NCBI GenBank assembly: GCA_023846275.1
Contig: CM043874.1
Location: 24,215,630-24,279,629 of the forward strand
DNA: 64,000 bases
Source of the DNA: Vanilla planifolia
Lineage: Eukaryota; Streptophyta; Magnoliopsida; Asparagales; Orchidaceae
Reading direction: 5' to 3'
Shown: positions 51,201 to 63,000 of the stretch, piece by piece
Numbering within the stretch: position 1 is the stretch's first letter
Layout of the letters: every line of letters begins with the position of its first letter
The notes under the pieces: model-generated
Seen by the model: the letters and a program-made list of their open reading frames with translations, nothing else
What the model was told of the DNA's origin: nothing
Database searches by the model: none
Position numbers and translations under genes: made by a program

Positions 51201-51937
51201 CCATAGTTATTACATTGGCTGTACTATCTACCTGGTAAGAATTTTTTGGGTTCATGCACCTAGCAAATGCAAACTAAGAGCAAGTAGTTAAGCTCAAGTG
51301 TTCATGCAATACTTCTCCACACGAAAGGGTTTGAAGTTCTGGAGGAACTACAAAGTTTTATCAGTGTTTGTGCAATTATAGCAAATAAATAACAATTCAT
51401 TGTGCATAGTCTAGTGCTTGAGAGTGGAAATAAACAAACACGTTGAAGTAGTAAAAAAAACTTTATGCAGAACATCTGGAGAAATTTGATGCATATGTTA
51501 CCATCTTTAGGTTGCTCTGCCATTTCTTTGCCAGATTGCTTTCCTAATCTGTATTTCTGACAACAAAATAGACAGAAGGGTAAGCATCATCTTTATCAGA
51601 TATGTTTCAAACAACTTATTGAACTTCTCAGTTGTCCAAAACTAAATAGAAGGATTAATTTCAATCATTGGGGAAAAGTCAAGGCAAAACAGGAATTTAT
51701 TGTGACTATTAGCAAACCCTTTTTATATTTTGAAGGAAATGTGAGGGCCTAGTGCATTAAGAGAATCGGGATACAAAGCAAGAGCGGCATTGCAGTACCA
51801 AATGGGGTGTGGTCAACAAAACACTCATGTTCACATAATGCAAAACCTAGCAAGAAGTACCTGAAGGTGACTCTTAAGATGAAAAAGAGTAAGCCCTTTC
51901 ACACCCATTGTTCGCATAATGGTCTTTGGCGTGGCTT
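48296..51937 (-). CDS. MYB-CC (GARP/PHR-like) transcription factor, 5' exon missing
   Basis: Five exons on the minus strand: 51861-51937, 51502-51556, 50687-50732, 50489-50558, 48296-48523. All four introns (304, 769, 128 and 1965 bp) are GT-AG and phases join without a stop, giving 157 residues. Exon 1 here carries the second half of the MYB-like domain ('ATPKTIMRTMGVKGLTLFHL'), then SHLQ|KYR, the GARP hallmark, across the first junction. Next is a variable linker, then the MYB-CC coiled coil: 'QMEVQRRLHEQVE' joined to 'VQKHIQIRMEA', variants of the LHEQLEVQ and QLRIEA signatures. The tail ends 'SSPRFSH'. The family binds DNA as dimers; PHR1-type members control phosphate-starvation genes, others act in vascular development. 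The exon for the first half of the DNA-binding domain was not found up to 64 kb. Exons are clearly GC- and CpG-richer than surrounding DNA, arguing for a live gene with a very long first intron, but 5' truncation is possible. It cannot be assigned to a subfamily. Confidence 0.88.
49311..49440. mobile_element. Candidate MITE in the last intron of the MYB-CC gene
   Basis: A 130-bp segment with perfect 9-bp terminal inverted repeats ACGTTTGGT / ACCAAACGT, extending imperfectly to about 18 bp. Inside is a 19-bp unit 'atatccaatgtgacatatg' twice in tandem (49326-49344, 49345-49363). No convincing target-site duplication was seen, so the superfamily is open. Confidence 0.4.
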
Positions 51938-53339
51938 CTGCAATTGAAATTTAACTTATACAATACAATCATGTGATATTCTTTAGGAAGCAAGAATAAT
52001 TTTAGAAAACACAAAAGCATGCACGAACATATAAATATCATAAAAATGAGAGATCAGACAAAGTAAATGCTTAACAATTCTTTATCTAGTAAATGCTTCA
52101 TTACACAGGCCAACAAATTATGATGCTTTAGACCTGTAATTCACTTATCTATCGACAGCATCATGCACATCCTAGTTTTAATTAAAACTAATTAATCATT
52201 AAACATTTCTGAGGGATATGAGGTATCCATGTGGAAAAACTTTTGGGACTTGGATTCTCCAAGTACAATATTACAAATACCCCATGGCATATCCAATTTA
52301 TCTTTCAAAAATATTTGTAGCCAATAAGCATTCATATTTATAAGTTTGTATTTAAAACAGTTATAGTTTTAAATTATAACACACAAGATATGATTAAACC
52401 GTGCTAGCTATTGGCGAAATTGAAGTGGAAAATTCTCCAAGGAAGAATGCAGTAAGAAGAGCTGAATAAGGCACCAAGTGATTTAGTTCAAAATCTCAAT
52501 CCAAGCTTCTTAAGGCAATGCTGAAACGGAAAGATAAGAAATCATTAAACCCTCACCGAAGGAAAGAATTATTCGCCACTCATTCAAATCAAGCAGGCAG
52601 TCATCATTGTTATTTTCAAACAGGTCACTGTAATAGCATGGTTGCAGTTAGTATGGTGACAACACATGGAAAAAAGATGAAACCATATCCCGATTCTCTT
52701 AACATGGTAGATTCGTGATAATAAAAGTCAAATTGAAGCGGTAATTTTGATTCTGCTTTGCCATTACTGAAGAGTATTTTAATACATGGTATTCAACGTC
52801 GTGTCACTTGTAAGTAATATTAAGGAATGCTTATAGTGGAGTATAACTGCTACCTACTACCACCACTCACCATGAATTACAGCAATGGAAAGACTCTACT
52901 CCAACTAAACCCAAATACTAAGTGTAAGCATCTTCTAAATAACTAGCTAAGAGCAAAAATTCTATTATTAACACCTTTTGTAGGCCAAAGACAAGAGTCG
53001 TGACCATCCCAACTCCAAAGAAAACCCAAAAAGAGCAATAAGAGGCAAGCCACAAGATGGGTATTTAGCCAATGGAAGTGAAAACTCCAATGCCTCAGGA
53101 TATGCGATTCCATAAGGCAATAATCCAAGAGGCTACTTTAAAATCCTACATTTGGGACTTCCATGTATGCATCATTCTTGAGCAACACCTACAACAAGCC
53201 GACCACAGAAGAGCAATGCAAGCAAGAAGATGAAAAACTTAGCCATCCTCGAGTGCAGTTTTGTGCCACATAAAGACATGGAAGGCAGCACCAATATAAG
53301 CAAAGCTTTATGGAAATCATCTAGAACATAGAAAAAATT
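51938..53339. other. Intron 1 of MYB-CC or upstream sequence; no exon found
   Basis: Higher GC than the retroelements. Searched on the minus strand for the missing MYB-CC exon (W-x-x-LH-x-RF...GG-x-x-x) without success. A splice partner for exon 2 would end in A before GT, since exon 2 begins with AA of a split Lys codon. Confidence 0.4.
53172..53246 (-). CDS. Short ORF with signal-peptide-like N-terminus
   Basis: A 24-codon minus-strand frame beginning MAKFFIFLLALLFCG and ending VAQE before TGA. The start has A at -3 and G at +4, a good plant context, and residues 4-13 form a classic hydrophobic signal core. A possible splice donor (AG|GTGTTG) lies near codon 19, so it might be a first exon, but no second exon was recognised. 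The frame after the stop stays poor in stops for about 90 codons yet matches nothing known to me. Chance is a real alternative. Confidence 0.2.
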   Translation of the reverse strand: MAKFFIFLLALLFCGRLVVGVAQE

Positions 53340-54233
53340 AACATGGATTTATTCAAGTCATAAATTTCATTATATCATACAAATACAATGCACCACTAAC
53401 AACATAATCCTAACAATCGCTACTGTCTGACTAATTCATTTTTACTGATATAATGTAAATCTACTCAATCTATGACTAAGTCGCAAATCCAGGTTCCCAA
53501 GTAAAAAAGTATCGTATTAGTACGTAGATAACTCTCCCCAAACAAATAACTTGATCGTACACTTATGATAAATATCATCATACTGTACGAAGCACATCAA
53601 CTCCTAATATCACTCGAGATAATAGATAATGTATTAGTACGATGCCATTACCATACTTGTAAAATAACACAACAAATTCTAATTTCTCTCATCATTCAGT
53701 TCAATCCCTTGTCTGATCATACTAATGAACATATCGTACTAGTATGTAAGGTAATATCATATTATAAAAAAATCAAGAAGACTAAGCTCAAATCAAATTT
53801 CTTGAGTAAATGATCATCATACTATACCATATATATATATATATTATACTAGTATACGAAATATAAAACAATCATATGATTCAAAATCGTCCTTAACTGA
53901 AGTTCTACCTTATCCAAATATTAACTAATAATATTGTTTGATGGGTTCATCATATAAGATTAATTCAATCATTGCAAACCTTACTAAATTCAATCTCTTT
54001 TCAAATTTAACTTGATTTAGCATTAACACATTATATAATTTACTATGAATATAATATTCTAAGACATAATATATATATAAAACAAAATGAAATGTATACC
54101 TTAAATAAATCCTAAATATCTCAAATAAATTGTTATAGGTTTTGATATATTCTAATTATCAAAATATTTCTCAATAAAGATCTCCTGATGTTGCTCGAAC
54201 TTATATTTTTCTTAATGTCAATTGCAGCTAACA
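53340..54233 (-). repeat. Copia-type LTR, minus orientation, partial or solo
   Basis: On the minus strand it starts TGTTAGCTGCAATTGACATT at plus 54233, resembling the LTR start at 2696 (TGTTAGTTTATG..GA-TTAA). It shares the GTACGAT/ATCGTA-rich character of the Copia LTRs at 2.7-4.5 kb and 22-31 kb. No internal region adjoins it on either side. The left end is uncertain. Confidence 0.45.
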
Positions 54234-55365
54234 CCCAAATACCTCTATCAAAATTATTGAGTCAATTGATTAAAGTCTCTACATAATTAAATTATATATC
54301 ATTAAGATGAATAATCTGAAAATATTTAAGAAAAAAATTAATAATAAAAACACGATTGTCTTATTATCACCAAACGAATGGTACAATGATTAAGGATACA
54401 TCATCATCAATTTAGAGACACTATGATATACCTACAACTCATTTATGTTTACATTGATCTTTCCCTAGTTCTATCTTATACTATACCATGTTATCAATGA
54501 ATAGATAAAGCTTTATTTCATTTACGTAGAAATTCAACATGATATATAGCACATTAGTCTTATTTTATCTTACACTTTGTGAGAACACACCAAAAGCTAT
54601 ATGAAATGTACCATATGGCTATATATAAGCTGGCCTTTATTTAACTTATAGACTTCGATGCAAGTTGTGATGTGGAATATTCCATTTTCTTTACTAAACA
54701 TATTGTAGAGGTCAATTCCATCCCCTCAACAAGAAATATTGCCTCTTTATAGTAGTGATATGATTGATGCATATCAAGATCATGGCCAAGCTCAAAGGTA
54801 ATCATTTTTTGGTTATTCATCCTTATATGGATATCAAATAAGGCATCATGAACAAAATGACAAGGATGATATGTGAAGAAGGGCAAATCAAAGTTTCTTT
54901 GATGGTCCCTTGAATTTTGTAGCCCAAAACATATAATTATTTCATATGATATCCTATATCAAAAGAATGACAAGAAAGATCTGCAAACCAAAACTCTCAC
55001 GAGAAACCCAAATCTATTGTCTTAATGTGTAGAGACAAACTTATAGTTAAGACATGAGTTAGAAGTAAATAAGAATAATAAAATGTATTTTTTTAAGCAA
55101 AACATCTAAAATGTTTCTTCCAACATACTAATCATGATTGATAGTGTTGTACAAAGATACTAAGAGATATCATAGATAAATTAACACAATAAAAGTCTTA
55201 AATTTAATTGATCTAGAGAAAAGATAAGATAAAGTACCAAGAGATTTAATTTGAAAGGTAATAAAAAAGAAAAGTGTCAACACATGTATAAAATCAAATA
55301 AAGAGATATATAATGGAGCAATGACACCAATTAATCATTGCTCAAATTCAAGAATAGTCCTCAAC
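54234..55365. other. No gene seen
   Basis: AT-rich sequence. A minus-strand open frame at 54641-54886 has no known motif and was not accepted. Confidence 0.3.
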
Positions 55366-55680
55366 TTCACAATAGTAAAAAAATTGGAACAATATGTATA
55401 TGCAATCAAAGAGGCTTCATCAAAAATATTTCTTATAACAATTGAACTTCATCAAGGTTATGCTTTGACTCATCTATTTACATTAGTTATAAATGTTCTT
55501 ATTTGTTAAATTCAAAATTAAACATCAAGGAATATAGTTTTTTATTAATAAAGAATGATTTTAAAGATTAAAGGGTTTTATCATAGTAGATCTAAAATCG
55601 AATATAAAGAATAAGTTGATTGCATAAAAATAAGAATTGATGGTCGTTTCATATTGAAGGAAGTCAAATCATTTTTTTGT
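55366..55680 (+). pseudogene. RTE-type LINE reverse transcriptase fragment
   Basis: Plus-strand reading gives 'AIKEASSKIFLITIELHQGYAL-HLFTLVINVL' (55411-55500), matching the RTE block with 'V-LHQGS-LSP-LF-LVMD-L'. After a gap where the catalytic 'FADD' should be, it continues 'LKIKGF-HSRSKIEYKE' (about 55560-55605, the 'LE-KGFKLSR-KTEYM' block) and 'IRIDGRFILKEVKSF' (about 55632-55672, the 'V-LDG-V-P--DSF-YLG' block). The ADD region is deleted and the rest of the element is absent. This clade differs from the L1-like LINE at 10.9-16.8 kb. Confidence 0.7.
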
Positions 55681-55859
55681 TTTTTAAGTTGAATAGAGTT
55701 TTTTTTATGTAACATATATATATATATATATATATTGTCACTTTGGCTAGAAATATTTGATAATCAAGCCTATAATCAATTCCTCCCTTTCCTAACATGT
55801 AAACCAGGGAGCCACCGCTAGAACCAAGGATCACATCAATTTGAAAATAATCAAACAAT

Positions 55860-57500
55860 ATCTATTGTAGTACGAAAACACGTCAAATTAATCTGTCAAT
55901 TAATGAGAAACCGCATTAATCTAATTTACAAAGGCACTCTGACGAAAAAGTATACTGATGCCACTCTTAACTTTGTTGAACAAATTACCCCGAAGCATTT
56001 TCTAATAAAATCTCTTTGGTATGATGATATGCCAAAGTGAACAATGCATGCATTCAAACTGCATGCTGGTCTAGCGTGCGATGCCGATTTTTGGTCGAAA
56101 TATAATGATGTCCTTTGATAAACAGTAAACACAAAGGTTGGGAAAACTCGCCTGATATAAAGACGGATTATGATCGTAATTGTTTGTTGAGAAAAATCCT
56201 GCATTTAGTGTACATGTCTGATTTTATAAAAGATGTTAGAGCGACAATATGATAGCTGTTCTGAAAACTCTATTAATCATATTGGGGCAATTTGTAAGAG
56301 CACGCCGCCATAGTAGTAGTGCGAGTAGAATGTGTTGGTCGACGAACATACTTGTCTAATCAATGATCAAAAATTGTCATACTGATACAATCAATCCTCA
56401 ATGTGAACATACTTGTCCAATCAATGATCAAAAATTGTCGTACTGATACAATCAATCCTCAATGTGATTAGTGAATTGACATACATAGCTATCACCTCGC
56501 CTACCCAAATTGATATAATATGATGTTATAGCCATGTCAACAGGTAGTGTTTTGTACAGTAAAAAGCATTGTTACATATTGTATGATGTTCCCACATTAC
56601 AGTTAATTAAATATTTTTCCCATCATACTAGAATTAGTTTTGAGCATCGATGTTTTGTACCTTGTACAATGTGCAGATACATGAATACTGGAGTTCTTGG
56701 AGCTTGACTAGAGCCTTTTAGTAGTTAAGAATGGTTTGTGCATCTTGGATTGCAAATGTTGTAGACTATGCAGCCGATTTTGCAAGAAATCTTGCCACTT
56801 TATTTCCTTCTTTGTGTAAGAAGTTCTACTAAATGTTTATCAATTCCTTTTTCCATCTAATTTGCTAGATAATATTCAACAAATTCCAAGAAATCCCTTA
56901 TTGACCTTACACGAATCTCGAAATTTCTTGACAATCCATTTCAATTATTAGATTATGTAAATCTATTTTTCCATACAATTGAAGTCCTATAAGTAAAGTA
57001 ATACCTTTCACTTCAATTAATGCTTTATTCTTAACGAACTTGGAGAAAGTATTATTTTGGGGTAAGTTAGCATAGCAACAACTAAAAAAAAGCCCATAAA
57101 GAGTTTGCTCAAAAGGGAGAATGTTAAGTATGGTTACTTGAAACTTTTATCAGGAGATAGAGTTGTTATAATTTTCTTTAGATACTAACAACCAAGACAA
57201 AACTAAAAGTTTAAAATGCTTGAGAATTAAAAAGAGTTGTTAATAGATAATGTGCAATAACATTAGTAGATTCAAGTAGCTAACACCACTTAATGGTACT
57301 AAAGCTTCTTACTATTATCATTGTGAAAAATTCTTATGTGATTTTGGCTTAGTTTTTTTCCTTAAAGTGAAGGAGAATTTATCGTGTTATCCTAGTTTGA
57401 CAATCTCCAACTAAAGATGTCAAACAAATGTAATATACTAATGATAATAACGATCACAAGTAGAGATTCCAAAGGTCCACCAATTTCTAAATCAACAAGT
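55860..57500. other. No gene recognised; GC-richer unique-looking sequence
   Basis: Contains CpG-bearing stretches (56060-56345) unlike the decayed repeats around it, a 92-codon minus-strand open frame (55926-56204) with no known motif, and a tandem duplication. It could be gene-proximal or intronic sequence of the MYB-CC locus; nothing proves this. Confidence 0.3.
56344..56465. repeat. 61-bp tandem duplication
   Basis: Two adjacent 61-bp copies (56344-56404, 56405-56465) differing at about two positions, both transitions. The near-identity marks it as recent compared with the rest of the window. Confidence 0.95.
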
Positions 57501-58629
57501 TCACTACTGTAATGTTAGAAATTGGGCATTATGCATAATAGAGATTTTTCCATGATACAAATAGAATAAAAGGCAGACGAACATAAGAGTGACAAGTTAT
57601 TGAGCCAATTAAAGGCCCAAGTGATTCTGAAGAGGCCCTTCGATGTTTCCCTCTTAATGTTGTGAGATGTATTGGTCCTCTCTCAAGAAAAATAAAATTG
57701 GAAGAGATAGAATCTTCTAATGCAATTTGAAGGTAAGAAAAAAAATCTCACAAATTAATTATTAAATGATGTTAAATACATGAATGTAATGTAGTCTAAC
57801 TCAAAAAGGATGAATCTAAAAGCTAAAACATACACATTATCATATAAAGTAGCCTAAAACAATAACACTAACATAAATGTAATCTAACATTCTCAAATGC
57901 TTATATAAATGTGCACACAAATTGTGACTGGGCATCAACCAATGTAGGCCATGTTATTTTAAGTCATCCATCCTTCATATTATTAAATATGAATATTGGC
58001 TTCATATCATTTTAAGCTTCTAGAGAATCAATTTGGCCATCATTAAACCTAAATCCATTATCATAAAGAGATTATCATTTGTTCTTACCAATGAATTGGT
58101 TCTTAAAAATTTCCTAGCATTCCATCTAAAATCTACCTATATTTTGAAGAAAAGATATCCTCTTAGAAAAGGTGATAAGTTACTATTTCCAATCACATAC
58201 ATACCATATATCATAAATATTATTGAGTTCAACTTCTACCAAATATATCAATAGAGTGAACCAAACTAAACAAAGATGAAATAAAACAAGACAATTTAAT
58301 TAAGAGAATGTCCTAAGGAGCACATTACCATGTGCTATTCTTGCATTTTTTAGCTCAAAAAGAAGATGAGAATTTGTTGCTTACATGTTGATGGCAAAGG
58401 CACAAGTACAAATTTTCTATTCCTATACTTGATCATGAATCATATGATAGCTAAGGCACAAATTTTCTCAAGGAATGATCTAAAAGAGTGGGTGTGATCA
58501 AATTAGGATATAAGGAGTTTAGTGAGAACTTGTGGTCAAAACAAAACATGCAGAATATGAATCATGTCTTTTGGGCATTCTAATGATTAAACACTTCAAA
58601 TCAATCTAGATAAAGTCACGTTATAAGGA
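57501..58629. other. No clear gene; probably decayed 5' part of the following Ty3 pol
   Basis: Leads into a Ty3 RNase H. The 'gaggcccttcgatgtttccctc' stretch near 57640 and the open frame at 58033-58254 could not be matched to RT blocks. Confidence 0.25.
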
Positions 58630-59560
58630 ATGGTCTACCCTAACTACTACCAATGATATTAAAAGCTTTCGCGGGTTAAAAAGATCTTATCGATGATTTA
58701 TCTAAGGCTTTAATTATACTATGACCAAAGACATTTTCTTAGAAGTGAAAGGGATTCCAAATGAACTAATGCTAACCAAGTAATTAATAAGACTAAACAT
58801 CATCATACACATGCAACACTACTATTGTTGCATAATTTACTAAGGTATTTAAAGAAGCCTGTGATAATTTGAGAATTGGAATAGGAGTACTAAGCCAACA
58901 AAGACATCCAATAACTTGTTTAAGTGAAAATTTAAAAATGGTTAAACAAAGTACTTCAATTATGATAGTGAATTTTGTCCAACTACACAAATTTTACTAT
59001 TAGACATACTCCCAAATGAGTTTACCTTGTGTTTAGATCATTAAGCCATGAGATTATCTTTCACCAATTACAAGAAATTAAGAGCCCAAAAAGTAAAATG
59101 GGTAGAGTTCCGATAATTATATCTTTTTTTCTTTAAACATAAATTGGCAACTTAAACAAACGAACTAATGTGTTGAGTAAGATACGTTTCATTCCCATTA
59201 GTTCTACTTTTAGCAAGATTTATGACTACCTGTCCATTGGCCCATCATTGGATCTTACCCAATATATTTTTAAAGTTGAAATTTTATCCAAAAGATCAAA
59301 GCATTGCATTAAAAATTGATAAAGGATTTCATTCAAGAAGAACCTTTGGAAGTAATTGAGAGAATTGATTCTGATGATTAAGGACCATTTTTATTAGCCA
59401 TTTCTCTAATGGGGCACATCTTAAGTAAAACCTACATGTTGCATCTACCAAACAACTAAAGGACAAAAACCCAATTACCAATTTGTATGAACCATTGGAA
59501 ACATTAGGATAGATTTTGTTCTAGATTGCCTCTTACTACTAAGGAGACATAACCAAAGTA
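58630..59560 (+). pseudogene. Decayed Ty3/Gypsy RNase H and integrase N-terminus
   Basis: Plus-strand blocks in Ty3 order: 'EWSTLTTTNDIKSFRGL' (about 58630-58680, the W-x-P-x-T--D-RSF-GL block joining RT to RNase H), 'IMVNFVQLHKFYY' with remains of the 'A-x-SEKL' strand (about 58920), 'YLVFRSLSHEIIFHQLQEIKSPKSKMGR' (about 59020-59110, the 'L-SDHEAL--I--Q--LN-RHA-W' block), and 'ICQTTKGQKPN' (about 59440-59470, the CxxCQ-x-KG part of the integrase zinc finger). 'DFVLDCLLLLRRH' (about 59511-59550) is the 'MDFV-GLP---RGHD' block. Numerous stops. No LTR could be tied to it with confidence. Confidence 0.7.
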
Positions 59561-61990
59561 ATAACTACATGTTGAATTTGCCAAACAAATAAGAAAAAAA
59601 AATGCAAAATACCAAACCGAATGAACCATTAGAAAACAATGACTTGCATCCTCAAAAAAAAGGACAAACAAAATACAAGAATAAAAATTTAAGAAATCTC
59701 CCTAAGTACATTATCACAAGTCATCCTTTAGAATGGATTTATGGTTGACCATTTTGTGGAGTTTACAAAAGATAGTTCTATTAATAAGTCCACATGATTA
59801 AATCTCTCATATAAATACAAACCTAGATGGGCCAACAAATTTGATTAAAATTCTTAATAAAAAATTATTTTAGGAAGTTTTTACATCACTTGAAAGACCT
59901 ATTTTATGATCTCCAAGCAAAAGTTAGAACATTGTTCCAAGTTATTAAGTATATATATAAAGTTTATGTCAAATTGATTTGAAGATTTATACAATATAAT
60001 GAAGTTGGCAAGGTTTGGTAAATCCTGAAAAACTCCCCCTATAGGCTCTTAAAAATAACAGCCAAAAAATTGTGTTCATTCAGGATTAGGAAGATTGGAG
60101 ACAATACAATAAACCAAAGATATATGCATGTTTTGCCTTTAATGTTTATGACTTGACAATATAACAAAGGAAAGACCATAATATTTCTTATCCTGATCAT
60201 TTTTGTAACCAATCATATATTCTTCATACACTAACTCTCATTTAACATATTATAGGTTATATCCATTTCACTTTCCTCATCCATGCCAAATATTACCACC
60301 CTTCTGAAAATTCCTTCCTCTACTTTAATGTCATCTATAGCTTCTCTGATTACAATTTAGCCTTTATACCAACCACATCTTAACAAGTAGAACAAGTCCT
60401 TGATGAAGACATCATCAAAAAAAATGGCATGCACATCTAAGGATCCTTGAATAAGCATCTTTAAGAGACATGCTACAAGAGTTACACCTACAAACATTCT
60501 CCAAGAATGAAATCTCTCAAGGTTAGAAGACTTGATGTAGATCTGGGTTGATCTCACTGAATCCAACACTTACCAAATCATAGGCTTAGCATTTTCAAAG
60601 TCGGTTCAGAGGCTCCTCAATGCACATAAGCTCATCAACATGTATTTTTTATGTTTCCAATAGAATAAGATTATTTGCGTGTGCTATGTTATGCTTGAAA
60701 AATGTTATGTTAAATGTCAATCTTTGCATAATTTCAAATAATTTATCATATGACTAATGTTGCAATAAATAATATTTAAAACTTAAATTATTACAATACA
60801 TTGTTTAAATTCTATGGGGATCTAAAACACCACATGCTAATCTTATACTTTAAGAGTATATTATACATTCTTACAATATACCATACATTGCATGGAATGT
60901 ACCACAAGATAATGCAATCAAAAATTATTTAACTTCAACATTATTAAATTTGTTATCAACCTTCTATGTATGTTGCAATGAATGAAATAGTACATATTGT
61001 AGAAACACCTAATACATATGCCCAAACATACCATATGATAAGATGGAGCTTATCATATACTTAGTTCATTTCTAAACAACTTGCCATATTTTTGATATGA
61101 TTTTACTTTCATTTACAAATCAATTCTCTTTAATAATGCCTAGTTGCCTTGTTCTTCAAACAACTTATCTATTGTAGGTTTATAAATACCTCCAATGGCT
61201 TGTGTTTTTTACCTTTTGCAAAACTCTCTTTGATATTGGAAATAATAATAATGTGTTTTCTTCATGATTTTGTAGAAATTTCCTTTTGCCTTCTTCCTTT
61301 GTGCTTGTACACATTTTGTACAATGCATATTATTTTCTTACTGAGAGTGCTCCAATATGTTATTTTTGGCCATAGAGCTTACGAATGGCTTTTATCATGC
61401 TAATTTGCTTAGACAAACTTTTCTCAATTGATCTTTTAGTGATTGTTTGGATAACTCACGATTGTTTAGCTTTAGAGGTCATAAAGTTAACTTTGTAGTT
61501 TCTACAACTTGAAGAGTAACCATAGTGAACTAGCATGGTTTAATGTTTGAAATAGCTCAAGAGCAAGTTTGACCTTAATTTCAAACTTGGAGAACCTTGC
61601 TTTTGCTTGACAGCTCTATTAGATCTCATAGACACCCCACATCATCCATTTTGCTGTCATATGCACCAAGGCCCCTTCATCCACAAGTTTACTATGTGTG
61701 TTGCATGTATTATTCACGTAGAACGAGGCCCCTGTAGTGTTGTACATACAATGTCAAGAAAGCTATGTTTAACTTATCTTAATTGACTTGCATAAGTTAA
61801 CCTAGCACCCAAACAAATTGTAATCAAGACCGAACATCTAAACCTAGAAAACCATAGCTTTAGAAGTCTTAAGCTTAGTTGAAACAGCATCCATGACAAA
61901 AGAGGGGTTTGCTTGGACCAAGTGCAAACCCTCCCTTAGTTGAAATGGTTTCTTGACCAACATCAAAAGCAGAAATTTGGGTGGTTAGTG
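59561..61990. other. No gene recognised
   Basis: Begins with a second, diverged copy of the 'gttga-tttgccaaacaa' block (59570-59640; first copy about 59437) and then loses the Ty3 signal. 61400-61980 is GC-richer, non-coding and LTR-like in texture. The minus open frame 60357-60569 and plus frame 61149-61403 have no known motif. Confidence 0.3.
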
Positions 61991-61999
61991 ACCAAAATT

Positions 62000-63000
62000 T
62001 AAATGCAAAACGTCAAATTCAAACATCACTGATGTTAATAATGGAAAACAGGAACCGCACTTTCAAATTCAACCACTAGTGATATAAATATATATATATT
62101 ATTTTAAATATGACATGATATTTATGATGCATGATTGCATATCTTGATATATTATGAAATACAATGAAAAAGAAAATAAAAAATAAACATATGACATGAT
62201 ATGAGATAAAAATAAAATGATTAAAGACCTACTAAAAATGAAAAGATAATAGAAAGTGAAATTTTCTTAAACTTGTTCCCATGATTCTACGATGAGCCCC
62301 AGCACAAGATGCTAGGCATTATAGGCACTAGTTTTATACCAAATCATGAGATAGCATCAAAGATTTTCTTTACCACTAACAATTGGTGCAAAGTCGATAT
62401 ATAGAGATATGTGATTAATATAGCTAGTCAGTTATGATATGCTCACAAGCAAAGGATTAAAAATGATGTGAGAATATGCAAGAGATGACATGAGATATGA
62501 TTAGAATATGGGGAATAGACATAACGGAAACATCTGAATCCAATTAAAAAAAACGAAAAAAAATATTAAAAAAATGAAAAAAAAAAAAAAGATATGCAAC
62601 ATATGAAAAAAAACAAAAATATGTGTACACCGTGATATATCTAATATATTATTTATTATAAACATTGTTAATATGTCATAATGATATTATGCTTATCGCA
62701 TTTCATGTTATCCTTTCATCATACCTTATTATTTATTCATATAAAATCTCCTTACTGAGCAGTATATACTGAGCAATGTATGCCCATCCCCTACTTATAT
62801 TACAAAACATGTCACAAATTCACAAAAATAAAATGCTTAATGTAACATTTAAAGTTTGTGAGTATGATATCTTATACATATTAATAATATCTAAAAAAAA
62901 CAGATATGTATATACTATATTTTGATGTAATAAAACTAGCTTGGATATCAAGGATGATGTTTTATTATTTTTGTCATTCTCATCTATAGTGGTTTTACAT
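62000..63000 (+). repeat. Ty3/Gypsy-type LTR fragment
   Basis: Rich in 'gacatgatatgag' and 'tgatatgat' words, with a 'tccttactgagcagtatatactgagc' block (62745-62775) followed by 'tacttatattac'. This resembles the middle of the Ty3 3' LTR near 18950-19810. An A-rich tract lies at 62550-62620. Ends not found. Confidence 0.35.

Noticed and set aside
51302-51523. Minus-strand open frame starting MAEQPKDG
   Set aside because: It begins inside MYB-CC exon 51502-51556 and then reads through the GT donor into the intron.
54641-54886. 81-codon minus-strand open frame
   Set aside because: No recognisable motif, no splice context and average base composition; kept as unannotated.
55926-56204. 92-codon minus-strand open frame in GC-richer DNA
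   Set aside because: No family recognised; the length is possible by chance where stop codons are rarer.
60357-60569. 70-codon minus-strand open frame
   Set aside because: Looks coding-like in places but matches no family I can name and has no supported start or neighbours.
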